Below are positions 10,481-22,846 of a DNA stretch of 64,000 nt, piece after piece (within the stretch, counting starts at the first letter, position 1; each line of letters opens with the position of its first letter). The stretch is from contig OU342809.1 of NCBI GenBank assembly GCA_910591455.2, forward strand, positions 1,080,001 to 1,144,000, given 5' to 3'. The position numbers were made by a program, and so were the translations under genes. This stretch comes from Pholis gunnellus. Lineage: Eukaryota > Chordata > Actinopteri > Perciformes > Pholidae. The notes beneath the pieces are model-generated. The model was given only the letters and a program-made list of their open reading frames with translations, was not told the origin of the DNA and made no database searches.

Positions 10481-11079
10481 AAGGTTGGTTGGTCTGGTTT
10501 TGTTCCGTGTTTACTTGATTGACAGGTCCCTCAGCCTATAAAGAGGTGAAGTCCTGTGCGGGATCGCCTACCCAGACCAGGGGGGGGGGCAGACACGCCC
10601 CTACTCTGCCTCTGATAGGCTACGTTAGCATAGCTATGATGCTAACCCGTGCTTCGAACTAAGCTGGGGGCTAACGAACGGATCGGGGAAATATTCTTTT
10701 AAATTAAATAAAAAAATACAATTGGGGTAAATAAACTTCAATAATAGAGTTTAGGAGTTTTCTTTAATACTTTCTTTTAGTTTTAACAAGTTTGAGAGTC
10801 TTAATATATTCTATATATTTTGGTCCTTTGCATTTATGTAACATATATGCTCACATGTATTCAATGTTCAAAATGTATGACATCTTTATACTCAAGTTTG
10901 ATGTCATGATTAGTTTAAAACAACATATACTCTTTCATTTGAGTCCATACAGTAACATAATGCATACAATGGTAAGATAAATACGTTAAGGATTGTGATT
11001 CATCATTGGAAAAACAATAACATTTGTTTTTAATCGATACTTTGGAGGAATAATGATTTGTTGGACTTGTGTTGTGTCA
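10481..11079. other. Gene-free stretch
   Basis: AT-rich unique sequence with a G9 tract near 10580 and no supported exon. Confidence 0.5.
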
Positions 11080-11240
11080 GACTGAATCCGGTAGGCTCTA
11101 GGACCCGGATGACAACGCGTGACGTAGTACAACAACAGGAAAACGGACCTCACGTTGCTGGTAGGTGTGCGTTAGCATCTGTAGCTTTAGCTCTAGTTTC
11201 TCACTTTTAACGGCAGTAAAAAAGAGACTTCCGGCTCTTC
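11080..11240 (+). promoter_or_regulatory. Candidate immp2l promoter and non-coding first exon
   Basis: This is a locally CpG-richer stretch in an AT-rich region. It holds a CRE-like GTGACGTA near 11120 and GGACCTCACGTTGCTG followed by GTAGGT at about 11161, which could be a 5' splice donor. The first immp2l coding exon begins only 3 bases after an acceptor, so an upstream non-coding exon must exist. This is the best candidate I see, but it rests on composition and position only. Confidence 0.3.
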
Positions 11241-11986
11241 ACCTGCACGTTTCTCTGACCCGCTTGTCACCGACAGCTTGTCGTGTCCGTGACATTGTTT
11301 TTTTCATAAATTAACCTTCCGGTTAGCCGCTGCAGCTAGCTGTTAGCACCGTTAGCATACACACAGGTCAAGCGACTGACAGCCGTCGGGGTTCAAACAG
11401 ATTTAAGGCGGAAATCAGAGATCGTTTGAGGATGAACGTTGTTAAGGTGGACTTGGGGAGATGTTGTCCCGTTTCTGTCTGTGTGGAGAAGTTTGTAGCT
11501 GTTGCTGTGAATCAATGAGGTGAAAAGTAACGAAGTACATTTAATCAAGTACTGTACTCATTTGAGGTACTTGTACTTTACTTGAGTATTTAAATTGTAT
11601 GCTTTTAGTTACTTCATCTCAGAGAGAAATATACATTTACTTCACTTATGATGAACACAATAATATAATATTATAAAATGAGCCATTCTGCATAAATACT
11701 TTTGGTACATAAAGAGTATTTTGATGAACAGAAGATTCACAGAAATAACAAGAAGAAAAGACTTTCAGCTTTTCTCTCTTTGGTCTTTTAAATGGAATAA
11801 AAAGACATCTGAAGACTAAAAAAATCACAAAATAGTTTGCAGCTTTTCTTGTGTTGTAACAGTAATGGTTGTAGATAATTCTTCATATGATTCACGTTAT
11901 TGTTCCCGTCGTGGTCGATGTTGATTAAATGTCAGATATTCAGATGTGATCAGAGAGCAGCAGCACCTCACCTCTGCTGATGAGAA
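11241..11986. other. Gene-free stretch
   Basis: Moderately GC-rich to about 11500, then AT-rich with the teleost-common GAAGTACATTTAATCAAGTA motif near 11530-11560. No exon is supported. Confidence 0.5.
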
Positions 11987-14900
11987 ATGACATTATTATT
12001 ATTATAATATGACATTATTATTATTATTATTATTATAATATGACATTATTATTATTATAATATGACATTATTATTATAATATGACATCATTATTATAATA
12101 TGACATAATTATTATAATATGACATTCTTATTATTATAATATGACATTCTTATTATAATATGACATCATTATTATAATATGACATTCTTATTATTATAAT
12201 ATGACATTCTTATTATTATAATATGACATTATTATTATAATATGACATTATTATTATTATAATATGACATTATTATTATTATAATATGACATTATTATTA
12301 TAATATGACATCATTATTATATTATGACATCATTATTATAATATGACATTCTTATTATTATAATATGACATTCTTATTATTATAATATGACATTATTATT
12401 ATTATAATATGACATTATTATTATAATATGACATTATTATTATTATAATATGACATTATTATTATTATAATATGACATTATTATTATTATAATATGACAT
12501 TATTATTATTATAATATGACATTATTATTATTATTATAATATGACATTATTATTATAATATGACATCATTATTATATTATGACATCATTATTATAATATG
12601 ACATTCTTATTATTATAATATGACATTCTTATTATTATAATATGACATTCTTATTATTATAATATGACATTATTATTATAATATGACATTATTATTATTA
12701 TAATATGACATTATTATTATTATAATATGACATTATTATTATAATATGACATTATTATTATTATAATATGACATTATTATTATTATTATTATTATAATAT
12801 GACATTATTATTATTATAATATGACATTATTATTATAATATGACATCATTATTATAATATGACATAATTATTATAATATGACATTCTTATTATTATAATA
12901 TGACATTCTTATTATAATATGACATCATTATTATAATATGACATTCTTATTATTATAATATGACATTCTTATTATTATAATATGACATTATTATTATAAT
13001 ATGACATTATTATTATTATAATATGACATTATTATTATTATAATATGACATTATTATTATAATATGACATCATTATTATATTATGACATCATTATTATAA
13101 TATGACATTCTTATTATTATAATATGACATTCTTATTATTATAATATGACATTATTATTATTATAATATGACATTATTATTATAATATGACATTATTATT
13201 ATTATAATATGACATTATTATTATTATAATATGACATTATTATTATTATAATATGACATTATTATTATTATAATATGACATTATTATTATTATTATAATA
13301 TGACATTATTATTATAATATGACATCATTATTATATTATGACATCATTATTATAATATGACATTATTATTATTATAATATGACATTATTATTATAATATG
13401 ACATTATTATTATTATAATATGACATTATTATTATTATAATATGACATTATTATTATTATAATATGACATTATTATTATTATAATATGACATTATTATTA
13501 TTATAATATGACATTATTATTATTATAATATGACATTATTATTATTATTATAATATGACATTATTATTATAATATGACATCATTATTATATTATGACATC
13601 ATTATTATAATATGACATTCTTATTATTATAATATGACATTCTTATTATTATAATATGACATTCTTATTATTATAATATGACATTATTATTATAATATGA
13701 CATTATTATTATTATAATATGACATTATTATTATTATAATATGACATTATTATTATAATATGACATTATTATTATTATAATATGACATTATTATTATTAT
13801 TATTATTATAATATGACATTATTATTATTATAATATGACATTATTATTATAATATGACATCATTATTATAATATGACATAATTATTATAATATGACATTC
13901 TTATTATTATAATATGACATTCTTATTATAATATGACATCATTATTATAATATGACATTCTTATTATTATAATATGACATTCTTATTATTATAATATGAC
14001 ATTATTATTATAATATGACATTATTATTATTATAATATGACATTATTATTATTATAATATGACATTATTATTATAATATGACATCATTATTATATTATGA
14101 CATCATTATTATAATATGACATTCTTATTATTATAATATGACATTCTTATTATTATAATATGACATTATTATTATTATAATATGACATTATTATTATAAT
14201 ATGACATTATTATTATTATAATATGACATTATTATTATTATAATATGACATTATTATTATTATAATATGACATTATTATTATTATAATATGACATTATTA
14301 TTATTATTATAATATGACATTATTATTATAATATGACATCATTATTATATTATGACATCATTATTATAATATGACATTCTTATTATTATAATATGACATT
14401 CTTATTATTATAATATGACATTCTTATTATTATAATATGACATTATTATTATAATATGACATTATTATTATTATAATATGACATTATTATTATTATAATA
14501 TGACATTATTATTATAATATGACATTATTATTATTATAATATGACATTATTATTATTATAATATGACATTATTATTATTATAATATGACATTATTATTAT
14601 TATTATAATATGACATTATTATTATAATATGACATCATTATTATATTATGACATCATTATTATAATATGACATTCTTATTATTATAATATGACATTCTTA
14701 TTATTATAATATGACATTCTTATTATTATAATATGACATTCTTATTATTATAATATGACATTATTATTATTATAATATGACATTCTTATTATTATAATAT
14801 GACATTATTATTATTATTATAATATGACATTATTATTATAATATGACATCATTATTATATTATGACATCATTATTATAATATGACATTCTTATTATTATA

Positions 14901-15149
14901 ATATGACATTCTTATTATTATAATATGACATTCTTATTATTATAATATGACATTATTATTATTATAATATGACATTATTATTATTATAATATGACATTAT
15001 TATTATTATTATAATATGACATTATTATTATAATATGACATCATTATTATATTATGACATCATTATTATAATATGACATTCTTATTATTATAATATGACA
15101 TTCTTATTATTATAATATGACATTCTTATTATTATAATATGACATTATT
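11987..15149. repeat. 3.1 kb AT-rich tandem array with higher-order structure
   Basis: The basic units are GACATTATTATTATAATAT (19 bp) and forms with one to three extra ATT triplets (22, 25, 28 bp), plus GACATTC, GACATCA and GACATAA variants. The diagnostic pair GACATCATTATTATATTATG starts at 12307, 12562, 13066, 13321, 13576, 14080, 14335, 14631, 14845 and 15037. The spacings are 255, 504, 255, 255, 504, 255, 296, 214 and 192 bp. A second marker, GACATAATT, lies at 12102, 12861 and 13875, spaced 759 and 1014. The array therefore grew by repeated unequal duplication of 255-bp and larger blocks. No open frame is retained. Confidence 0.97.
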
Positions 15150-15997
15150 ACTTTTTATCACACAAACATGACGACAGACGAGGAGACGTGACAAACAAAT
15201 GTAGGAATGAAATGTTATAAGCCGGTCAGTGAGGTTGGTTCGTTGGTTCGTTGGTCGTTTCTCTGTATTTGGCCCCAAACTGCCCATTAAAGGCCTCCCA
15301 AAGGCGAGCGGAAGCAGGGGATTCTGGGTAATGCCTCCCCACGTCTGATGTTCTGCATGAGAGACAAATCCCATGTGTGTGTCTGGATGTCTCCCAGCTT
15401 ACCGTCGACACTGACACACCGTCCAATAATCACCTTAGTGCCGGCTGAGCGAGCTCACGGCCGCCACCTCGGCGGTCCGGAGGCGGATAAATAAGCGCTG
15501 ATGATGACGTTACAGAGATTATCCAGAACCACCGACTTATTTCAGATTAGTAGGTTTTGCAAAAGTCGGACCAAAACCGCTTTTTGCTGAGTCGTTGGTG
15601 GAGAAAATCTGGACGACTATCGGAGACATGAAGCCTGATGAGGAAGTTCATGGTCCCCAGAGGATTCATCCAAATGTCTTCAGTGACCAACATGAGAACG
15701 TCCTCATGATGTGCTCACATGGTACATGTTCCTTAATTACTGCTACTTCTGGTCTCTTCTGACCTACTTTATTTGTTGTCATCATTATTATTTATACTGA
15801 TGTATAATAATGTGTTTAGAGCTCGTGTTAGAAGTTAAATAGCTCATAATTCATCTCTAATATCTGTTTATATTCATGTGAAAACATCTCCTTCAAACTA
15901 CTGCATTTATTCAAGTTCATCACCAAAACTACATTTTACAGACTACACGTGAACACATCATGATAACGTTATAATGTAGCTTCAGCTAGTACTCATG

Positions 15998-16207
15998 TTC
16001 ACTGAGCAGAGCCTGAAGGCATCACGACGTGTAAATAAAGTTGTACTGACTCAGTAGAACTTGTGTTTCTAGTCTCTGATCTCTGATCGTGTTTCATTGT
16101 AAACGACCAATCAGAGAAGAGCTAGTAACGTTAGCAGCACCGCTAACGGCTAACCAACGAGGTTCACTTCAGTTACATCATGATGCCTTCAGGCTCTGCT
16201 CAGTGAA
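15998..16207. mobile_element. Foldback/MITE-like element with 27-bp perfect inverted ends
   Basis: TTCACTGAGCAGAGCCTGAA plus GGCATCA at 15998-16024 is the exact reverse complement of 16181-16207, and similarity continues about 10 bases inward. The interior is about 156 bp. No target-site duplication is obvious, so it could also be a local inverted duplication. Confidence 0.6.
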
Positions 16208-16234
16208 AATCCACAAACCTCTTCCTCACCCTTC

Positions 16235-16238
<4 letters not shown>

Positions 16239-16270
<32 letters not shown>
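16239..16270. repeat. (CT)n microsatellite
   Basis: Uninterrupted CT dinucleotide of about 32 bp. Confidence 0.95.
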
Positions 16271-16274
<4 letters not shown>

Positions 16275-16504
16275 AAACTTATTTGTGGGCTTGTATCATC
16301 TGAACACATTGGAAGTGGTTCAGGGGGATCGGGGTTCTGCTCGTAGACATAAAGAGGCCTGCTGGTCCTCGGAGCGCTGCTCTTTGACTCTGTTAATGGC
16401 GCCGACATAAAAGCAGCGGCGGCTCTTATTTGTGCGTCTGTCGCGGTCTAATGACCACAATAAGTGTGTTTATGATAACCTGTCGAGTCTTTGGGCTCAG
16501 CTTG

Positions 16505-16508
<4 letters not shown>

Positions 16509-16593
<85 letters not shown>
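16509..16593. repeat. (GA)n microsatellite
   Basis: About 85 bp of GA with one ACAG interruption at 16539. It lies 240 bp from a (CT)n tract, so the two could pair as an H-DNA or hairpin structure. Confidence 0.95.
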
Positions 16594-16597
<4 letters not shown>

Positions 16598-16756
16598 TTA
16601 ACTCGTTTGTCACTGTGTCGACAACATGAACGCCTTTCCTGCAGACTTGATGAAGACCGTTTCCCCAGCGGAGCTCGCTTTAATGTGCCGGAGTGCAGTT
16701 GTCACGGCGTCGTAAACAAAGACAGCGGCTGATATAGAGACTGTAGAGAACACCAG

Positions 16757-16850
16757 GCCCTCTGTGAGGCCCTCTGTGAGGCTCTCTGTGAGGCTCTCTG
16801 TGAGGCTCTCTGTGAGGCTCTCTGTGAGGCTCTCTGTGAGGCTCTCTGCA
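16757..16850. repeat. 12-bp minisatellite GTGAGGCTCTCT
   Basis: About 8 tandem units, the first two with CC instead of CT. It yields spurious frames in several phases. Confidence 0.95.
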
Positions 16851-17677
16851 GGACGGCTTCATGCTTCAGTCTACTGGTAGCGGTGGTGGAGATGCACATG
16901 TCCACAAGAACAGCGACCTTTCTGCCAGAAGGTCGTTGGTCCTCACGTGAAACAAGACGTCAGTGTTGATGTTTTCCTGAACTAACGTCTGTGGTGATTT
17001 GAACCCAAACAACCTTTTCCTGAACCTTTTGCTAACCCTAACTAGATATACTAATATAATAATATACTAATATACTAATATACTAACTTGTGTCGTGTTG
17101 CTGGACTCAGAACGTTGATTGCAGACGTTGGTGTCGGCGTCTTCAGAGCGCTGGTGGTTACCGACACGCTGAGACGTTTGAGGCCTCTTCACCTCGTCGG
17201 TCAGGACTTGTAGCTCATATTGTTTTTCTCTCTATTGTTCTGCAACAAAAGCAACAATTATACTTTATTATTGCAATTGGATGTAAAACACGGTGGTTGC
17301 AACTGCAGTTCATGATGCTATCAGCGAACCACATCCTGTTTTTAGGCTTTTTATCAGATAGAATAAGCGATCAGTAGAAGGTTTGTAGGCTTATAAAGCC
17401 AGCAGTTAAATAATGTAAATGATTGGTAGTTTGGGCCTAAAGCTGCTGTCAGCTGTCTCATGGCGGCTCCAGAAAGTTGACGTGGTGGAGATACAAGTTT
17501 CCACCTGACAGCAGTAAAACTCTGTATTATTGACAAGATGGAATTTTAATTAAAGTAGTCGTGTTTCACTGCGTTTAAAGCGGCGCGTCACACGATGTGG
17601 ACGGTTCATCTAACGAGGTGAGGAAGTCATGTTTCACCTCAGAGTGATGGGGTCCTGCTGTGTCAGCCACTTCGTTT

Positions 17678-17680
<3 letters not shown>

Positions 17681-17715
<35 letters not shown>

Positions 17716-17840
17716 CGCCGCGGGGCTCCGAGGTGTCGGTGCAGAAAACGACTCGACTGTAAAAAAAAAAGTGAGCGTAAACCTTGAAGCTGTGATGTGA
17801 TACACTTGTTCTCCGTGTGGGGTGTGTGTGTGTGTGGGGG

Positions 17841-17875
<35 letters not shown>

Positions 17876-17886
17876 GGGGGGGGGGG
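17681..17886. repeat. (GT)n and G-rich tracts
   Basis: (GT)n at 17681-17712, then a GT tract at 17820-17872 interrupted by G7 and ending in a G14 run. Confidence 0.9.
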
Positions 17887-18005
17887 TGTAATGGGGCAAT
17901 ATGTTCATGTCAGGATGGATTGTTATGCTGGAATAGATTTTCTAATCCGGCACACGGCGGGTAACTCGGCGGAGGCAGATCACTGTGTTTAATAGGACGT
18001 AACGT

Positions 18006-18009
<4 letters not shown>

Positions 18010-18052
<43 letters not shown>
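18010..18052. repeat. (GT)n microsatellite
   Basis: About 43 bp of perfect GT dinucleotide. Confidence 0.95.
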
Positions 18053-18055
<3 letters not shown>

Positions 18056-18237
18056 CTTTAATAGTCGCCGTGATGATTATGATGAATATTAGTTAAAGAT
18101 AATCAAACTTTGTAATATGAAGGAAGTGGCCGACACACGAGCTCACACAGACGTTTGTGTTGTTTGGTTGTTCTGCTGAACACCAGAGAGCGAAGAGACG
18201 AGATGTGAAGAATCAAGAACACGACGAGTGTAACCGT

Positions 18238-18395
18238 CATAAACTAACCTCCACTATAGATATATTATCTATAAACTACTTTATTACCTTCATACTAACC
18301 CTGTACAGAGAGAAGTCAAGTATTACATGTGTAATAAGGAATCACAGGTTGAATATCCTGTAAACTATGAATTAGCTGCTAAATATTGACTCATA
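18238..18395 (+). repeat. Dispersed repeat M3, copy 1
   Basis: It shares CTTTATTACCTTCA, AGAAGTCAAG, TTGAATATCC and GCTGCTAAAT in the same order and spacing with 62048-62215. The two copies are diverged and non-coding. Confidence 0.7.
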
Positions 18396-18454
18396 TTGTC
18401 TCCATCCCATCATGTTGTGTTTTAAATGTGTTGCTTTTTATTTTGCTGTTAGAG

Positions 18455-18610
18455 GGACGGCTTTGGCTCAGCGGGTAGATCGGTTCAAACAGGAAAGTCC
18501 TTTAATCATAAAGTTGTGTGTGTTGAAGTGACCTCGAGTGAGACACACTCAACCTCGAGATCAAATCAAAGTACGTGTGTGTGTGTGTGTGTGTGACCGT
18601 TCTAATAAAG
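18455..18610 (+). mobile_element. tRNA-derived SINE fragment
   Basis: TGGCTCAGCGGG at 18464-18475 matches the RNA polymerase III A box, and GGTTCAAAC at 18482 resembles a B box brought close by internal deletion. The following GAAGTGACCTCGAGTGAGAC is the typical body of teleost tRNA-derived SINEs. A GT tract and a unique tail follow. Confidence 0.65.
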
Positions 18611-19130
18611 CTCTTGATCAGATCATCAGCTGATATCCGTTCTAAATAGTTCCATCAATGGTCCCATGAAGGCCGGATTGGAACGTTCTCTGTTCTGCTC
18701 TTAATTAAGCTCAACAGCTTCCCTTCGGCGGCCATTTTAAATGAGCAAATAGACTGAAACACGTACCAACATGTTAACCGTTGACTCCCACTGATACACA
18801 CCGTTTAGAAGTGAGGAGATCGTTTGTTTGTTTACTGCACAGATTTCTCCAATAATTCTTTAATCTCTTGTTTTATTGCGTAAAACTGAAACGAGAACCA
18901 CAGAAAGGAAACGGTAACTTTCAGGTAAACACACTAAATGTGTGCTTTGCATTGTCCCCCAAGGAAAGGTTTCTCAACACAACACAATTAATGTATTTCT
19001 TTATTAATATTAGTATAATACATCTGTCTGTTTGGAGATTGTTGTGTCGAGACGTCACCGTCTATGGAAGTGAAATACAGAGCAGCTTCTATTTCCTCCT
19101 AAAAGGCTTCTCGGCTGCAGTGATGGACAC

Positions 19131-19133
<3 letters not shown>

Positions 19134-19222
<89 letters not shown>
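19134..19222. repeat. (GT)n microsatellite
   Basis: About 89 bp of perfect GT. It produces poly-Cys-Val and poly-His-Thr frames that are not genes. Confidence 0.97.
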
Positions 19223-19224
<2 letters not shown>

Positions 19225-19764
19225 GAGGGAGTTCATGGTGCTCCTGATGATGATTCATGTGATGGTGATGTGGAGGTAATAATGGGCTGCAGCAGATCTC
19301 CAGAGTGAGGACAGTGGACGTCCAGACGAGGCTGTTAGCTGTTTGCTGAAGGCAGCGGAGCGTAGCTGACGCTGCTGCTGCTGCTGCTGCTGCTGCCGGT
19401 CAGTCATTTCACGCCTGTCTGGGCTTCCTGTGAAAAGCCAAGTGGATAAAAAAGAAGAAGAAGCTGTCTGGGGGAGAACCGGCTCAGTTTAATGTGTTTT
19501 TCAGTGTCCAATCAACAAACCCGAGGTGGAAATTGACAGGAAGAGAACTCCTTCTCCTGCATGTTGTAGTCAGTCGGGCTCATGTTTGATGAAACTCTAC
19601 ATGTGTTGGACTGATTAATGGAGCAATGAGTCCTTTTATTGTCCTGTGTGAGGCCCTGTGATCGGTTGTATAGGCCTTTCATCTTTATACACATGATATT
19701 GGTATTGAAGCTACGGTTGGAAATCTTCAGAAACTTGATATCCGGCTCAGCTGCCGATGTGTCC

Positions 19765-19900
19765 TTGGGGCCCAAATTGCTCCCGTAGGCTTCGCCATCG
19801 TATGAATGAATGGGTGTGAACGGTTGGATGGTCCTGATGTTGCCATCGGTGTGTGAATGGGAGTCAATGGGTGAATGATGACATGTAGTGTTAAAATGTA
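19765..19900 (+). mobile_element. SINE 3' body fragment
   Basis: CCCAAATTGCTCCCG followed by GCCATCGGTGTGTGAATGGG and GGGTGAATG...GACATGTAGTGT is the familiar 3' portion of teleost tRNA-derived SINEs. The tRNA head is missing. Confidence 0.65.
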
Positions 19901-20689
19901 CCATTTAAATCTCGTAAATAACGTCTCCAAGTCTTCAACACTGGCAGCCCGATCCTTTCAAAGCCACTCCCCCCGAAATGATCACTATGAACGTAAACAA
20001 CAAACATGGCCGCTGTTAGTAACCACAGCTGTTAAGAGAGCAGCTTGTTAAAGAGCAATGAGTGACGGGTAAAGACCCGCCCCTTCTGGTGGCCCCCATG
20101 GGACCCTATTTCGAACAAAAAAACATGTACAACAGTCAACAGCGAGAGACAAATATTTCTTACAACCAGTTTGAATTGTTTCATGAATTACACAAATGTT
20201 TGTCAGTTTAAAAGATGCTTAGTAAATAACTTCTCAGTTTGTCGTAGCATCTTGTGAATACTACGTCTCTTATACGTCACTCACACCGACATGGCCGTTA
20301 GCTTGTCATGCTCGCTAACTTAGCTATGTTCCAGATGTAACGTTATCTCACCTGATGTGTTTGACTCTTTTGATCAGACGGGAAGAGAAAGAACGAGTAC
20401 TCCTGGTACTAAACACATCGTAGCTTCAGAGAGACGTCACTTAGAGACACTGTTGCGTGTGTCGTCTGTATAATTACATATGTTCACAGTCTTATATTTC
20501 AACAGTTTTACAACAAATGCAACTTTCTCTTCGTGCAAAATTATCTTTTTAAATTGACAAACATCACATGTGTAATTCATGGCACAATTAAAATAATGAA
20601 AATTAAAAATTCTCAAATATGTTTTTGTGGAAGAAGATGACCAACTTCACCTTTCAGTCACCTGTTGCTGTTGCTTCCTGTTCCAGGCG

Positions 20690-20839
20690 ATGGCTCAGCA
20701 GGCGATGGCTCAGCAGGCGACGGCGGGCCGGCGCTACCTGCGGGCATTCGTTAGCGGCTTCTTCGTTGCCGTTCCCGTCACGGTCACCGTCCTGGATCGG
20801 TTCGCCTACGTGGCGCGAGTGGAGGGAGCGTCGATGCAG
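20690..20839 (+). CDS. immp2l: IMMP2L, first coding exon (mitochondrial inner membrane peptidase subunit 2)
   Basis: The exon runs from the acceptor TTCCAG (20681-20686) to the donor CAG/GTGAGA and encodes 50 residues. IMMP2L is one of two catalytic subunits of the inner membrane peptidase (type I signal peptidase family), which cleaves sorting signals from proteins entering the mitochondrial intermembrane space. The segment GFFVAVPVTVTVLDRFAYVA is the N-terminal membrane span, and RVEGASMQ holds the catalytic serine. A 15-bp duplication GGCGATGGCTCAGCA supplies two in-frame ATGs, at 20690 and 20705. Starting at the second puts the serine at position 43, as in the human protein; starting at the first puts it at 48. 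The catalytic lysine lies in a later exon not found here. Confidence 0.93.
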
Positions 20840-21254
20840 GTGAGACGTCGCAACACGTCCACTTTATGAACTACTATTAATGAGGTCAGAGGTCACGGCA
20901 TCCGGACCACTTGTTGGATTGTTGGAATAAAAAGAGGCAGAGCGAGAAGAAGAAGAAGCTGAAAAGCACATTTTAGAGTCCATGTCTGATCTTTTTAATC
21001 GCTGTGCTTGAAGCTACTTGGACTTTATATTCGTAACCAATGAGAATATAGATGAGAAAGAGATTCGGCAGGAAACACCTCAAATACTCTAAAATATGTG
21101 TGATTGTTTTAGCAGTAAAACCAATCGGCCAAAATATCTCTATAATGTTAATAATAGTGGTGTAAGTTATGGCTCTAAAACTTCAACACAAACGGCCGTC
21201 TTGGTGGTTCCGTCTTCTGTGTTGCGGTTTCATTTTATGGTCTTTGCACCCTCG

Positions 21255-21553
21255 TTTAAAGGAGCAGTGTGTAGGATCTAGTGCCATCTAGTGGTCAGGT
21301 TGTATATTGCAACTACCTGAAAACCCTCCACTCCTCTATTTTCAAGTGCGTCGGAGAACTACGGTGGCCTACAGGCGACAATAAATCGTGGAAAGTCTCT
21401 CTCTAGATCCAAAGTTTGGTTTGTCTGTTCTGGGCTACTGTAGAAACATGGCGGACTCCGCCTCCAGCTCCCTCTTTACATATAAACATCTCATTCCAAG
21501 CTAACGAAAACAAACTACTTTTAATATTCCAATAAATCTCCTTAAATCCAACA
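21255..21553 (+). mobile_element. MITE-like repeat M2, copy lacking its 3' terminus
   Basis: It starts TTTAAAGGAGCAGTGTGTAG and shares CCATCTAGTGGTCAGG, TTCTGGGCTACTGTAGAAA and AATAAATCTCC blocks with 52255-52559. The 3' inverted terminus is replaced by the palindrome at 21509-21582. It lies in immp2l intron sequence. Confidence 0.75.
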
Positions 21554-21582
21554 TTTTATTGGAATATTAAAAGTAGTTTGTT
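21509..21582. repeat. Perfect 28-bp hairpin with 18-nt loop
   Basis: AACAAACTACTTTTAATATT plus CCAATAAA at 21509-21536 is exactly reverse-complemented at 21555-21582. The left arm belongs to the M2 copy, so the right arm is an inverted duplicate of M2 sequence. Confidence 0.85.
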
Positions 21583-22769
21583 CTAACCAAGCGTTTACAT
21601 TTTTTTTGTAAAGTTCGTGCTACATCTCGTGTATGAAAAGTGTTCCACAGATAAAGATTATTGAGGATGATGACCATTTAACAAAACTAAAAACAAGAAA
21701 ACCTATAGTCACATTATAATAGAAACCTATAAATATCTGACAAAATCCCTGTGATATCGATACTCTGCTGTAGTTAGTGATGTCGATTTATAGAGTTATT
21801 GTCGTCTGTGTAAACATGAATGTACTTGACTGCATATTAGAAATACGGAGACAGAAGTAATAAATAAGTAATTAATAGTCTGAGGACACAAAGCCGGTGG
21901 CCATGTTGGAGAAGAACCACCTCTCCATGCATGGCCTCCTTCTCCTCTCATCCAGACGGTAAACAACTCTTCCTCATTGAGAGGCACAGATGTAAAAAAA
22001 AAAGTGCCTGTTGGGTTTTGACCGAGTTGGTTTCCTGTCGTGCAGCCTATTATACCGACGCGTGTTATGCATTATGCATAAAACAATCTGCTCTCCATTT
22101 TTAATGAGCATGAATATTAAAACAGCGTGTCGCCTCTTTTGGTTGGTGTTGTATATTCATGTAGCGGCGTGTGTCGGGGTCACGACGCCGACCTCTGAGA
22201 GAAGAGTCTCAGATCTAAAAAATCATTCATGAAACAGTTTGTTTTAAAGCAGGAAACGTGTTGACTAAAAGAGATGCTTATCACGATATTTCAGACTGTA
22301 ATAGAAACATCTCAGCTCTTTATTCTCCGTCTGAATAACGTGTTGCTGTTATTAAAAAAGCTGAAGACACACGATGACCCCGACAGTGGCGGCGGGTCGT
22401 CGGCTGCCTGTCTGTGATATTCCCACAATGCCGTCTGTCGGCACGCTGGGTGAAAGAGCTGCTGATCATGATAGTTCAGCTGTAAAAGACCAAAGAGGTT
22501 TTATGTTGTGTGTCTTTATTTGAACAATGCACGGATGGCATTCATCTTATTTAAAACGAGGGGAGATGTAACGCTGCTCAACGGGTTTAAAGAAATTTGC
22601 TCTTTTCCACCCGAAGTCTCTGTGCAGCTTGGTAGAATAATAAAACTACAAGAAGATTAGACATTAAGAGAAAAAACAACAACACGGCGTTAAGGAAGGA
22701 AATAACTGTACCAAGTAGTAACAAAACCAGCCAATCACCACAAGCGTTCTTCGATTTAATGTGACCTGT

Positions 22770-22846
22770 CATTGGTCTTGACTTCGGAGTTTTGTTCATC
22801 GTCAGTGAACAGGAAGTGACCATATTAGGACTGAGGAGTGACTCTT
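22770..22846 (-). repeat. Diverged R1 fragment
   Basis: CAGTGAACAGGAAGTGACCA followed by GGACTGAGGAGTGAC matches the interior of the R1 family in the orientation of copies B and D. Both ends are lost. Confidence 0.6.

Larger units (their letters stand above)
15150..20686. other. Gene-free stretch, presumed immp2l intron 1
   Basis: There are no supported exons before 20687. The contents are a foldback element, CT/GA and GT microsatellites, an M3 repeat copy, SINE pieces (listed separately) and unique sequence. If immp2l transcription starts near 11.1 kb this is intron; otherwise it is intergenic. Confidence 0.5.

Noticed and set aside
16509..16593. Arg-Glu repeat frames on (GA)n
   Set aside because: Microsatellite translation, not a gene.
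18868..19308. 146-codon frame with poly-Cys-Val
   Set aside because: It is carried by a (GT)n microsatellite, with no similarity or splice logic around it.
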